Source of the DNA: Furcasterigmium furcatum
Lineage: Eukaryota > Ascomycota > Sordariomycetes > Glomerellales > Plectosphaerellaceae
Direction of reading: 5' to 3'
Assembly: GCA_001599815.1 (NCBI GenBank)
Contig: BCIA01000001.1
Coordinates: 5,026,934-5,090,933, forward strand
Length of the DNA: 64,000 nucleotides
Positions within the stretch are counted from its first letter, which is position 1. Each line of letters opens with the position of its first letter. Positions 24,201-35,330 of this stretch are shown piece after piece. The notes under the pieces were generated by a model, which ran no database searches, was not told where the DNA came from, and saw only the letters and a program-made list of their open reading frames with translations. The translations under genes were made by a program, and so were the position numbers.

Positions 24201-24281
24201 GGGGTCTTGAGACAGGAGGAGTGGCGTCCCTTGCTCGGGCTGGGGGTGGTGGATGGATGAAGCTTTTCGGTCGCCGAACAT
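21230..24281 (-). CDS. Oligopeptide transporter, OPT family
   Basis: This is a predicted proton-coupled peptide (or related small-molecule) importer of the plasma membrane. Exons 24281-22186 and 22133-21230 (52-nt intron) encode 999 residues. The first about 210 residues are hydrophilic, Ser/Pro/Asp-rich and probably a phosphorylated cytosolic tail. The OPT core begins with SPYDAVRASVVPTDN and INTPRMWILSMLFSIIGSS, followed by FFSLRYPSV and about a dozen further hydrophobic helices. Family segments include TRWRFFYIIWTGAFVFYFLPG, shortened here to its YYIIW-like core, and FNVLTWFAPKNVVVANLFG. The architecture, long and with an N-terminal tail, is closer to the yeast Opt2 branch than to short Opt1/Isp4 forms; this is a judgement by eye. 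The frame is open upstream to 24509, but the ATG at 24281 (MFGDRKASS) is the more likely start. Substrate cannot be assigned. Confidence 0.92.
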
Positions 24282-27200
24282 GGCCTCGGCGAACCATGAG
24301 GCAGGGACGAGTACAAGTAGTTGGCACGAGTGGGCTTCGTAGCTTGGTTGTCGGTGATGGCGAAACGGGGATCGGAGACGGGATGGATGGATCTGTGTGG
24401 CCTGTCGACAGTCTGCCTGCGTGCCTGCCCCGTTGCTTACCCACGCACTACAGACGCACGCACACGCTTGCTTGGTCACTCGCTCGTTCGCGAACGCGGG
24501 ATGTTGCAAGGGTTGCTTCGCAAGGGGGTGCGGTGCGGTGCGGGCAGATCAGGCAAGGCAAGACATGGATGACCGACGGGGCGGAGCCGTCCCTTCGGGC
24601 CCTGTCTGTATCTGAAGGGGAGTGCTGCTGTGCTCCGTACTTGGGCGTACGCGCTGTGCAAGTAGTCGCTGGAGGGAGGCTTGTGCCATCGGCAGCTGAG
24701 AGACGCGGCTTGGATCGGCGGGGCTGATGAGTGACGATGAAGGAGGGTGGAGTGACGAAGTTGGATTGGGGAGAGGTGATGGATTTCCATTTTCGTTGGT
24801 GGACCGGATCCATGGATGCTGAGGTGCCCGGCGGCAGGTGCGGCAGGCGCTGCCAGCGCATTCCAGGTAGTGGGTTTTAGTGGGCCATGGTGAGGTCAGC
24901 CTGCGGGTTGGGGCGGGACGAGTGATCCACCCACAGGGTCCGGTCTCGAAACCAAACAGGGGCAACCTGGCTCTGAATGGGCAGACAGGGCTCGTGCCTC
25001 AGCGATTTTCAGCGGGCACTGCCCATCCCGCTGTAAATAGCGCGTAAAGGACCACCACGGGGCGGGCTGGCCTCCCTGAGCATCAGGCATCCCCTCCATG
25101 AACGGGTCCTGCGAGGGGAGTCTTGCTGGGGTTGGAAGATCCAAGCTGTGTCACAGCGCCCGAGCCGCTTGTCCCGCCCCGGATCCCAGGTTGGACTTTG
25201 AGGTGATGTTGAGGTGGTGCATCTCGACGGTGCTCTTTTCCACTGGGGCGCAAACCAAGGCCGAGGCAAACCTGGAACGCAGGGAGGGAGGTCCAGCAGA
25301 AGAGACACGTGTGTGCATAGGTACCTACCATCCCGCATTCGCACAGGCTTCTTCCATCTCAGGTGCGCTCTCAGAAGGGAACGCCTCGGCGACAGGGAGC
25401 CCTGCGGGAGCATTCTGCACTCTGCAGGACGTGCGCCGGGCACCAGCAGCGGGTCGAGCGGTTTAATCACGGGTGGAAGTTGCCCGGAGATGATCAGATC
25501 CCATCTGATTAGATAACCCCGTCCATCCTCTGTCTCCTATTGGCCTCCTCCATCAGTTTATCTGCCCTCCTGTCTCCAGTCTTCCGCTTCCATCCATGTC
25601 AACATTCAATCCTGGTACTCAGTAACCCCCCCGTTTTGCGTGCGACACCTCCTAGCCTCGAACGATTCGGCCTGCATTAGCCTCTCGTACAAGGCTCTTG
25701 GCCATTTCCGACCATTTGCGTTCCAGGGGACAGCTGACGACTCGGATCGAATGACGGGCAAGACTCCGAGACACTTCGCAGCCACACGAGAACAGACGCA
25801 CACAGGCGCTGTTTTATTTCTTTTCTCCCCATGAACTGAAATATCGACGATACATTCAAGTCCTTTCTCGACAACTGAAAAAGAATCCGTGGATTGAGAC
25901 CATGTTCGTCCGGCCGCCAGCTGTATTCGCTTGTTGTGGCAGCTCCTCATTTTCCATTTCAGGGGCACTCGCCGACAGAGCCCCGACGAGTAGCCCGATT
26001 CCGTGTCCTGCGGCTAACGGAGTCCCTGCGATATCGGGACACCGGACCTGCTCCCAGGGTCTTTCGGGGGGCGCCGAGCCAGCAGTTTAATAATTACCCA
26101 CAAACAGCATCAATCAGGCGAAGTATCTTCAGATCGCGACTTCTCCTAGGAATTGAATAACGTCGGAGGTCAGAAAACGTCTTATTCTAGCAATGGCCAT
26201 CAGTACAAGCCGGAATGGTCGGCATGGTCGTTTGTTAGAGGCGGTTCCGAACACAGCTCCTCTACTTCGCCCTCATGGCTTCGGTACTTCGTGCCTCCAG
26301 TCAGATGAGCCTTCACGATCAGGGATACAGAAGATGAAGTCTCTGCTCAGCCAGCTTGGAGGGCTATACATGTTATGACGCTACACTTGGTTCAGAGGCG
26401 CCAACAAAATGGACGAACTTCCAGCTGCCAGGCTGCGAACGAGCGACACCCTCATATCAACTCACCATCAGACATTAAGGCCCATGTCACAGCGCGGGAA
26501 CTTCGCCCTAACCTACCCCTCGGCCCCTATGCGCTCCTCTGCTCTTCATTCACAAGTTGGCCTGCGCAGAAATTAGCCACGTTATGTGAGGGTTTAACCG
26601 GCTCTCCAGGACGATCTGCACTGCGAACTGACGGGAACGGGTGACATCCTGTCGACACCCTTCGAGCACATTGCCAACCCGTCAAGGATTGGGTCGAGCC
26701 ACAATGTGTTTGCCACCAACCTGTCGAGGGCGACTTGTATGACATGCATTGTCGGTTGCACTCCGCGAGGCCGCCGAATGGTCCCTCCCTTAACCCTGTG
26801 CTACCGCAACCGTTGCAACCTGGGACTTAAGCTTCATTCTCTGCCACACCACGGCCGGCCCCCTCGATGCTTCTCTTCGCCCTGTCGTCCATTGTCTCGT
26901 CACTTGGACAGGATCGGCGGTTGAAGCGAGGGGCACTCTTTCGGGACTGAACTTCTGCGGTTGTCTCGGTGAAAATGTTGGGTTCCTTGCGGCATGGGAA
27001 AAGTCCTCAACCCAGATACTCTCGAGCGGAGAGCAGTATCCGGCAGAGCCAGGCCTCACATCAAGGAAACGGGACGGCAGGCGATACAGCACCTGTGCTC
27101 ACCCTGGACTGTGGCCACTTCCGGCTTGTCCAGCGTCACCGCGCCTCCACGCCATGCGATGTGTGACCCATGGCCACGCCTTTCAAGTGGTATGTGTAAA

Positions 27201-29719
27201 GGGGTATAACTCTGATCAACGCGTACAACCGCCAGGAGATTTTCCCGAGCTCTACGACGCGTGCGGGCGCCGTACTTCCTCCTGTCACCTGCTGCGGTGT
27301 CACCGAACGAACGAGCCATCGTCATCTGAAACTGACAGAAACAGTGCGAAGGGGACAAAAGAGGTTTCGCGTCCACCCCTTTTGGAAAACACTCTCGAGC
27401 CCAGGTTTTGCTGAATTCGACATCCGCGCCACCTCTATCTTGCAGCCAATATCCTGGGCCACCTTCGGCTCTCTCGTCATGAGCTGGTGGGGTTGTCTTG
27501 ACTGCCTAGCCCTTCCGCCCCTCGTGCCACCTTGAAATATCCGAGAGTCCATGGGCCGGGACTGATTTTTGACATCGCCATGACACTTGCGGCACCCTAT
27601 GGGACGCAACCTGCTCTTGACTCAGAGCTCGACCTGACGCCGGGCCTTCGTATGAGAGTCTACCTCCGTTTGCATCAAGGTATTTGGCCAGCTCTGAGCA
27701 CGGACGTCGCCCATGCTCTGCGCAGGGGTGCGGCGGGAAGCCGCAGAAACCACGATGTCTTCCCCGCCAGATTTGACACTGAGCTCAGGGGCTCTGTTGA
27801 CTCGGCGACGGTAGGTCATCTCATCAAGTCTGATCCCTTGCAATAGCATTCTTTCAGGTTTGCCGGCTGAGAAACATGCGCCCGGGGCCCCTACTGCACG
27901 AACCTTCAGCCTTGAAAAGACGAACAACCATCCAGCCTGCGGCAGGTCATAGAATCTAACTCGTCCGACTGAAAGGACTATTAGACAGCGATAATTGTCC
28001 CTTCTGCCCCGCATTGGCGCGGCCGTCTTCCGAAGGAGACTCGCTCGAGTTACACGGTGCGGTAGACGTCACTCCTTGTGCTCCTATCGGACAATTTTCT
28101 GCAGTTTTGTGCTATCATGAAGTCAAGCTTGTTGGGGAAAACAAGACGGCCCCGTTGATGACAGCTGCCATCTCCCTCAACCCTCGCTGGAAATATGATG
28201 GACCCCTGACAGCCTTCTGGAAGGGTCTAGTCCACCCCATGCAGGCATGGCAAGCTGGCGACGGCCACTCACGGACAGTGGCCCTCTGTCTCTGGCGGCC
28301 CTAGAACGTGCCGCTTTCGGCTACGCCGTCGTCACTTGTGAGAAGCCAAGGGTCTTGCAGGAAACACGGCGAGCTAACGGACTATTTTTTGGAAGCAGGG
28401 GAGGCCATCCGGGCCGCCTCTCAAGGGTTGCCTCCTCGTCAACATCGCAGAGAGCCAGCCACGTGTGTCGAGTCAGACTGGGACGAATATGGTATCAAGA
28501 AGCCTCTGACGGTGACAGTCTTTGTTCAACCACCTCGCCAAATCGCCCGATGAAGAAACAAGACGGCTAGGTGCCTGCGGCTACCCGTGAGAGCCCCCCC
28601 TCTGCAGAGACCATCCTTCGTGCGCCCCCAAACACCGTGCCCCTTGCTGTTTGGCGCTTGCGGGAAACCAGCCCGGTATTTGCGACTGCCAAACTGTCAT
28701 GCAAGCTCCAGCAGCTTCTAAGGCGGGAGGGCATCCAGTCGTCTGCGAGCCCCCCCTCTCCATCTCGGTCTACTTGGAGGCGACATGGAGCTGAAACTGC
28801 CCCGGCCTCGGTTTCCAGGCCACAAGCCAAGCACGGGTTCGGTGTGTGTGCGTCGCGGAGACGAAAGGAGACGACGCGGCTCCGGGAGCCTTGGTGCCCT
28901 TTGACTCCCTATACACTTGCACGGCTTGCTCCTCGACTGGTCGTCGCCCACGAAGCCGAGAAAAGCGAGTAGCCAGTCTCATCGTCAAGCTTGTTTGATG
29001 GGCGAGACTTGTGACCCGGAACGGATCCTCGCTGGCACAACCCTATCGAATCTCATATATGAGCGTGGCTTCACCTCATCAAGCGGTCATTGGTTGACTA
29101 ACTCTTCTCATAAAGAACATAACCAGACCGCCATCGTCAGTCCTGGGCTACTGCCGACCGCTTCTTCTGCCCCGTCACCTCTCATTTGATAACCCTGCCT
29201 CGATACGCCAGTCAGCAGGCTCGGTGGACCTGGTGCAAACGGAGCTCCCGGTTCTGAGAGGCCGACTCCAAGACTCCCGGACAAAGGGGATCCCGCCCCG
29301 AGAGCACCTGAATCCAAGGGGTGAGCCTTTGACCCTCGTATTGGCCGGCGACGCGCCCTTCTTGGTGTTGTTCATGCTTCCAGAGGAGGGACATCTCGAG
29401 CCCTTGTCCTGGAAGACATAGGCCCCGTCCTGCGGCTCGCTGTGAGCCAGCGGCCCAGGGCCCCCAGAGCGGGAACCGCCGGTCAGGTGTTTGTCTCTTC
29501 GGTGAAAGGGACCCGGTTCTTCGTCACTTCATTCTTGTCTCGCCTGCCCGTCTCTGCAGGAACCTGTCTTAAAATCCTCCCACCGCCCTTCTAGTCCCCG
29601 GTCTCCGGCCTGGGATTCTTCAGCAAAACCAAGCACGAACTGCCTGCCACCTCGTCCTGCAGGATACATATCACATCCAAGACATTGCCGGCCTCACCGA
29701 CTACGCTACCTTCACAACG
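24282..29719. other. 5.4-kb gene-free stretch upstream of the OPT transporter and the APSES regulator
   Basis: No protein-coding gene can be supported. Frames of 60-205 codons occur on both strands but overlap each other, use rare-looking composition and contain no known motif. Base composition stays close to that of the surroundings, so it is not an AT-rich RIP-mutated repeat block. I saw no terminal repeats, transposase fragments or tRNA. The part near 24282-24900 should be the OPT promoter and leader. The part approaching 29720 should be the APSES promoter. Long upstream regions and non-coding transcripts are common for fungal developmental regulators, so regulatory DNA or an lncRNA is a reasonable but unproven reading. 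Confidence 0.5.
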
Positions 29720-31335
29720 ATGCTCTCTCTCTCCTCTCTTCTTAACCCGGTGCCCTCGGGACCCCATCCTTCTCAGCGGATCCCCCAAAGCCCGACGATC
29801 TCCTCCCCCTCGACATCATACGCCGACGACACATCCCCACTGGCCCTTGATCGAACAGTCCTGTCCAAGTTCAAGATGTCCAAGGACTCTCTTCTTCTTT
29901 CGAAGTCGAAGCCGAGGGGCATCGTCAACTTTTACCCTTTCGAGAACGTCGATGGCGATTCTCTTCGGGAGGTCCGGAGGTTTCAAGTAGCCCCCTTCGG
30001 CCAGATTCTGCACTCGTGCCTGCACATCCCCTACAACAGCGGGAAGAAGGATTTCTACGAGAAGACGGGTCGTGAGAGCTTTGAGGGTGAGTATCCCTTT
30101 TCTTTCTGGAATTTTGCATGCGAGGCTGACGACAGGGTCAGTTTTCAAGTATGACTTTAGGCTCCCAGGATCCGAGTCCATCTACACCATCATGTGGGAT
30201 TACAACGTCGGTCTTGTCCGCATGACCCCTTTCTTCAAGTGCTGCAAATATGGCAAGGTTTGTTTGCCCCTTTTCGCGCCATCTTTCGGACCGCTTACCC
30301 CTCTGTGCAGACTGTACCAGCCAAGATGTTGAACCAGAACCCCGGCTTGAAGGAGATCACCCACAGCATCACGGGAGGTTCCATTTCAGCCCAAGGTTGG
30401 TGTCTTGCACATTCTCTGAAGCATCAACTAACAGAAGTTCAGGTTACTGGATGCCGTACCACTGCGCCAAAGCCGTCTGCGCAACCTTTTGCTACGAAAT
30501 CGCCGGTGCTCTGATTCCCATCTTCGGTCCCTCGTTTCCCGGGCAGTGCGTCCCGCCTGGCGCCCACGATTTCCAACGCATGGTCATCAATCCAGCCGTC
30601 ATCTACGAAGCCCAAAAAGAGGCCGACATGTCCCGCCGAGACTATCAGAATCAGATCGTCCCGGTCAGCATTGGATACACGAGCGCCCCCACCCGATCCG
30701 ACCGCCGACCTTTCCGCGTCATGAGGGACTCGGACCGGCGCCTTCGCATCGATACACGTATTCCAAGCCCTTACAGCACTGATACCGAGGCCGAGGGTAT
30801 CTATTCCGGGCCTAATTCGGCCTCGAGCTCAAGCTCCGGACCTCGTGCCTACGCATACCACCCCTTGCCGGCTGCTCCCTCTCGCCACAGCTGGACGGCC
30901 GCGAATCATCCCATCCACGCAACGCCCCCTCGTTCAACCTACAATGAGGAGGCCTTCCAACCACCGAACCCCTGGCTTAGTGCCGTGCCACGCTTCGCCC
31001 CTCATCCGACTCAGCAGCCCCCTCCCCGAAGCCAACCAATCCACAGACCGGCGCGTCCTGCCAAGCGTCCCATCGACTACGATGACATCGATCAGGGGTA
31101 CGAAGGGGGTGAGAGCCAGAACGGAAGCCCATCGCTCAAGCACATGGCAAGCCAGAGGCGGGAAGAGGCGCCGGAGCTGCCCAGCGTGGAGTCGTCGGAG
31201 CGAAACGCGGCTTTGATGCTCCTGAACCTGAGTGTTCGGGATCACCCCGGGGAGAGGGAACAGACATGCGTCAGTGACATCGACAACAGCCCCGAGGTCC
31301 ATCGTGTCAAACGGAGGAGGGCCGCCTCTTTCTGA
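29720..31335 (+). CDS. APSES (KilA-N/HTH) transcription factor, Xbp1-type
   Basis: Exons 29720-30086, 30142-30257, 30311-30395 and 30443-31335 encode 486 residues. The DNA-binding APSES domain spans about 75-235 and is interrupted by all three introns. Diagnostic segments are YTIMWDYNVGLVRMTPFFK, KMLNQNPGLKEITHSITGG and GYWMPYHCAKAVCATFCYE. The WDYNVGLVRMTPFFK pattern is the Xbp1-like branch rather than StuA/Asm1 or the Swi4/Mbp1 cell-cycle factors. The C-terminal half is Pro/Ser/Arg-rich and disordered, with a basic stretch near the end (VKRRRAASF). No ankyrin repeats follow, which also separates it from Mbp1/Swi4. The first ATG at 29720 is used; a second in-frame ATG (MSKDSLLLSK) lies 51 codons in. 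Xbp1-type factors repress cell-cycle genes in yeast and affect development in moulds. It is a nuclear regulator by inference. Confidence 0.9.
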
Positions 31336-31605
31336 GGAAGTGACGAGGATAAAACACCACATTCTTTTATTGTTTTGGCTTCTATCGGCTACGGTTGTTG
31401 GGGAGGCGGGAGGTAGATGGAGGACTCAGGTCCGGTACTGGTTCAGGGGTGCATCTTTTGGCGTTACTCGATCCCTAATATGTTTCCTTCTGGCATCACT
31501 TGCAAATTGAATATCTCACAGGATCTTCGTTGACATCTTGGGGCCGCTCTTCTTGAAATGTCTTTTGGCGACGATATTTCTCTGGTTTGTGCAGCATCGC
31601 TTTCT

Positions 31606-32844
31606 CTACTTCCTCGTCGCGGCCTTCTTCTCTTTAAAGTCTGCCACCCATGCTGCGGCTTCGCCTCGTGGCAGCACAAACACCTTGAGGACATCATCAA
31701 CGACCTCGACCTTGCCCGTGCCCAGAACCTTGAGCAGCGGCACGTTCTTTCCCCACTTGACAAGGCCACCCGCTGCCGTCTCGACGTAGCACTCGACGCC
31801 ATCAACGGTGTATCTTCCCTTTGAATCCCACGGCAACGGGAAAACGTACCCCAAGTGCTCGCCCAGCGCATCTGCCTCTCCAAACTCCTTGATAAAGTCC
31901 GTCTCCATGTCTGTCGGGTAGAGCAAGACTACGGGAACCACGAGACTGCTCCTCGGGTCTTCCTCATCCGGGACCAGCCGCACCTTCACATCCCCCATCT
32001 CCGGCGGCGACCCCGTCGACCTCGTGACGATGTTCCTCGCCTTGAGCGCCGCGCTCAACACGGCCTCTTTCCTCCGCTCCTTCGCTGCCCTCTCCTCGTC
32101 CGCCTTACGCTTCGCATCCCGTTTCGAAATAGCCGCCGCGATCTCCTTCGCAACGCCCTGGAGCGGCTTATTCGCCGGATCGACCGCCACACCGCGCTTA
32201 CACGAGTCATCCGCGTCCTCGAGCCTGCCGACGGCCAGGAGCGCCCTCGACGAGCGGTAGTACGCCTTGACATTCCGCGGGTTCACCAGCAGCGCCCGCC
32301 CGCAGTCGAGCCAGCAGGCGCGGTAATTCCGCATCTCGAGCTCGCACGCCGCGCGGTTGACGTACGCCGCCTCCAGCGCGGCCTTCTGCCCGCGGATCTC
32401 ATCCTCGTCATCCTCAACCTCGACCTCCCGCTCGTCCTCTGCGCGCTCGACGTGCGTCGTGACCTTGCCGCGCTGGCGCTTCGCCTCGAGCGGCGCGAGC
32501 AGAGCGACGACCTTGCCGTAGAACTCGCGCGCGTCGGCGTGGCGCTTGGCGACGAAGAGCTCGTTGCCCTGGTCCTTGAAGGAGAGGGCGTTCTCGAGCG
32601 GGGTGCCCTCGAAGGCGAGTGCCTGCAGGGCCTGAACAGCCTCAGACTCAGTGTCGAGCTCGTTCATGAAGAGGGGCGAGCTGCGGATGTCGGCGACCAG
32701 GGCGTCGATGTCCAGCCCTGGGGCCTCGGAGGGGCCGGCGGCCGGCACACCGGTGGTTGTGGTTACCTCCTTCGCGGGGGCGGAGGATGCCGCGGTGGCT
32801 TGGTGCGAGTGCACGGCGGCCTTCATCAGTTGATCGAGGTCCAT
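31606..32844 (-). CDS. CNS1: Hsp90 co-chaperone Cns1 (TTC4 type)
   Basis: A single exon of 412 residues. The N-terminus begins MDLDQLMKAAVHSH. A TPR clamp occupies about 85-225, with ALSFKDQGNELFVAKRHADA, shortened here to FKDQGNELF, then AAYVNRAACELEMRNYRACW in part (YVNRAACELEMRNY) and KAYYRSSRALLAVGRLEDA. An acidic insertion (EREVEVEDDEDE) separates the first TPR helices. A charged helix (KRKADEERAAKERRKEA) leads to the C-terminal wheel domain of Cns1/TTC4 (VPVVLLYPTDMETDFIKEF; HLGYVFPLPWDSKGRY). The family binds the EEVD tail of Hsp90/Hsp70 and in yeast is essential, acting with elongation factor eEF2. The gene converges with the APSES gene, with 270 bp between stops. Confidence 0.93.
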   Translation of the reverse strand: MDLDQLMKAAVHSHQATAASSAPAKEVTTTTGVPAAGPSEAPGLDIDALVADIRSSPLFMNELDTESEAVQALQALAFEGTPLENALSFKDQGNELFVAKRHADAREFYGKVVALLAPLEAKRQRGKVTTHVERAEDEREVEVEDDEDEIRGQKAALEAAYVNRAACELEMRNYRACWLDCGRALLVNPRNVKAYYRSSRALLAVGRLEDADDSCKRGVAVDPANKPLQGVAKEIAAAISKRDAKRKADEERAAKERRKEAVLSAALKARNIVTRSTGSPPEMGDVKVRLVPDEEDPRSSLVVPVVLLYPTDMETDFIKEFGEADALGEHLGYVFPLPWDSKGRYTVDGVECYVETAAGGLVKWGKNVPLLKVLGTGKVEVVDDVLKVFVLPRGEAAAWVADFKEKKAATRK

Positions 32845-33593
32845 GACGGTGGCGATGCCCCTTGGACGGTGGGATGAGTGGGTTTCTTTCTGGTGGGTGA
32901 GTAGTTGAGGTGTAATGCGGTGCCGGGGGTTTGTTTTAATTCTCGGTCGGCATGGAAATGTGACGTCAATTTTGGGCTCGGTGAGTTGAGTCAGGCGGCA
33001 ATAATGAATGAAGATGGCGGGTGAGGTTCAAATTTTTCGGCCGAGACGGCGTGCATCTAAAGTCGGGCGACGGCGACGCCGCTTCGGTGCATCGGTGGCG
33101 CCTCCAATTGGTCGCATCTCAGGGGTCTCCAGCGTGTTGACCATTTGGATCACCACCATCAGGAGACTGACGATCTTCATGGCAGCGCAGCACTGCAGCC
33201 ACTTTGAGCCTCATATCTCAATTATTCATTCTCCAGAGCTACTAAAAATAAAAAGAACACAAATTCGACAACTTGCTGGACCGAATATGAAAACGCCGGG
33301 GCGGCCACCTCTCTAGTGGCCGCCAAAATGCCAACAAGGGATATCTCCGGTCTAAGTACAGCCGCTGCACGCAAACGCTGAACAGATCCGGACGAACTTG
33401 GCGAAACATGCTGAAATCCAAATCCCAAACTCCGGCTTCAAATGACCATTTTGCAACAAAAGCACTTTTCAGCTCCAGTCATCGCCGTACCACTTCTGCG
33501 GGCAAGCTTTGCCCTCAGACGCAAGCTCCGCTACACGACCCCCATGTCGGTGATTTGTCGAATTTTCATCGGCAAATGATGCAAATGCTCAGC
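32845..33593. promoter_or_regulatory. Cns1 promoter side and 3' flank of the MFS gene
   Basis: This 749-bp interval lies between the Cns1 start and the stop of the MFS transporter, both on the minus strand. It contains a TGACGTCA palindrome near 32961, an ATF/CREB-type site, about 116 bp upstream of the Cns1 ATG. No gene is supported. Confidence 0.45.
32961..32968. promoter_or_regulatory. TGACGTCA ATF/CREB-type palindrome upstream of CNS1
   Basis: The exact 8-bp palindrome TGACGTCA is present about 116 bp upstream of the CNS1 start codon. This is the consensus for ATF/CREB-type bZIP stress factors in fungi. Occupancy is inference, but the spacing is suitable for control of a chaperone cofactor. 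Confidence 0.45.
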
Positions 33594-35330
33594 TCAGTCG
33601 CGCTGCTCTGCTGGCAGCTCATCCGCGCCCACAGTCGACTGGGGCTTGTTAAGAGGCGGAAAGGAGGAGTAACCAGACTCCGCCTCCGTCTTATCCGCAA
33701 CCTTCTCGCGCTGAACGGAGAAGCACTGCATGGCTCCGATGGCGGCAACAACGGCGCTGCCATACCATGCCACGCCCGCAGCATCCATCTTGCTTCCAAA
33801 GGTGTAGAGCCAGCCAGCAACAGGCGGCGCAATCATGCGGCATCCAGCGCCGGCACTGGCAGCAAATCCGTTGATCTTGCCCAGCGCCTTGGGGGAGGGG
33901 CAGGCCTCCTTCAAGAGAATGAGGAGAAGCGGGTAGAGGATGATCGACAGGACGTTCCTCACAGCGAGGCAGAAGTAGATGGCGGGGTAGAGCAAGCTCT
34001 CGGGAACAAGCAACAGGCTCGGGACCATGAGGTAGGCGATCGGGTGCAGCACGGTGACGACGATGAACAGCCGGTAGACACCCAACTTCTCAGCAGCGAA
34101 GGGGAAGATGACGGCCTGCACGAAGAGAGCAATGCCTCCGTTGACGGCCATGATCATTCCCACAGCCTGGAGAGAGAGCCCGAGACCACCGGCCGAGACA
34201 GAACCGCCAGTGGCCCCGGACGCGGCAGCGAACAAGGCGACTGTGTCCTTGGCGATGCGGTCGTCCTCGAAGAAGATGGGCATCAGGTGGTCGTAGGTCA
34301 TCGAGTGGTAGGTGAAGATGCACAGGGCGACGACAATGGACATGATGCGCTTGGTGAAGATGTCGCTGGAAGGGTCCTTCTTCTCGGACATGTCTTCAAA
34401 ATCACCGGCCTCGAGCCTGAGGGTGCCGTAGCTCTCATCACGCATGTCGACCGCGGGCCTCTTGATGGCGTCGGACGTGCCGAGGAGAGGAGTCTCCTCG
34501 GACATGTAGGTGTTCTCGGGCAGGGCGATGCGGGGCTGCATGTCGGGATGCGTCTCGACCAGCAGGAAGTATCCGAGGATGATGCTGATGAGAAGCAGAA
34601 GGGCGCAGACGAGGTTGGGCAGGAGGTAGGGGTACTGCCAGAAGATGCTGCCCTCGGGGAACAGCTCCGGGAATGAGTCGTGAGGGCTGGCAAAGGTGCC
34701 GCCAACGAAGGGGCCCAGAATCGTGCCGATAGACCACACGAACGGCATCACAGAGTAAGCACGGGCTGCGAAATTAGCAAATGGCAATGCAAGATGTGAC
34801 TACCAGTCGGTAGGGGCCTTGGTATCTTACGCTCATGTTCCGGCCTGGAGACCATTTCACCGACCATGGTTTGGATGACACCAATGTTGCCGTTCAACAG
34901 ACCGCCGAGGGTGCGGCCCAGAAGGGCGACCCAGATGTTGGAAGCGAAGCCGACAATGATCATGCTGATCATGGTGCCGATGCAGCCAATGAGGAGGACA
35001 GGCTTGCGACCGATGCGATCGGAGAGACCGCCCCAGTACATGCCCATCACGGCCTCCGCGAGGGAGAAGGCCGAGATGAGCAGGCCGGCATAGAGAGATG
35101 CATCTTCGCCCTTGCCGACATGGAATCGCTTCACGAGTGCCCAAGCATAGGGAAAGATGGACGTGAGAGCGATGGGCTCAGCAAGCCGAACAATGGCTGT
35201 GTCTCTGTCAGTCCTGGCCTGGAGGCATGACCTCACCGGCATTCCAGAAGGGAGACTTACCGAGCAAGAAGAGCTGAACGGTGGGAAAGTCGTCCGGGTT
35301 GCGGGGAGAACTCTGCTTGGTTAGAGACAT
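33594..35330 (-). CDS. MFS transporter, DHA1 / ZIFL-TetA-like
   Basis: Exons 35330-35261, 35196-34831 and 34765-33594 encode 535 residues with about 12 hydrophobic helices. MFS motif A is intact between TM2 and TM3 (GGLSDRIGRKPVLL), and a second family signature is GRTLGGLLNGNIGV. HEPRAYSVMPFVWSIGTILG spans the second splice junction; this is given only as its halves, HEPRAY and MPFVWSIGTILG. A hydrophilic central loop separates the two six-helix halves. The pattern is that of the fungal DHA1 group related to plant ZIFL and bacterial TetA proteins, proton antiporters exporting drugs, zinc chelators or organic acids. Substrate is unknown. The short first exon (23 codons, MSLTKQSSPRNPDD) matches the usual cytosolic N-terminus of this group. 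Confidence 0.92.

Noticed and set aside
31855..32877. 340-codon frame antisense to CNS1
   Set aside because: Arg/Leu-rich shadow of the TPR gene.
33408..34676. 422-codon frame antisense to the MFS transporter
   Set aside because: Shadow frame of a GC-biased gene; hydrophilic low-complexity translation without motifs.
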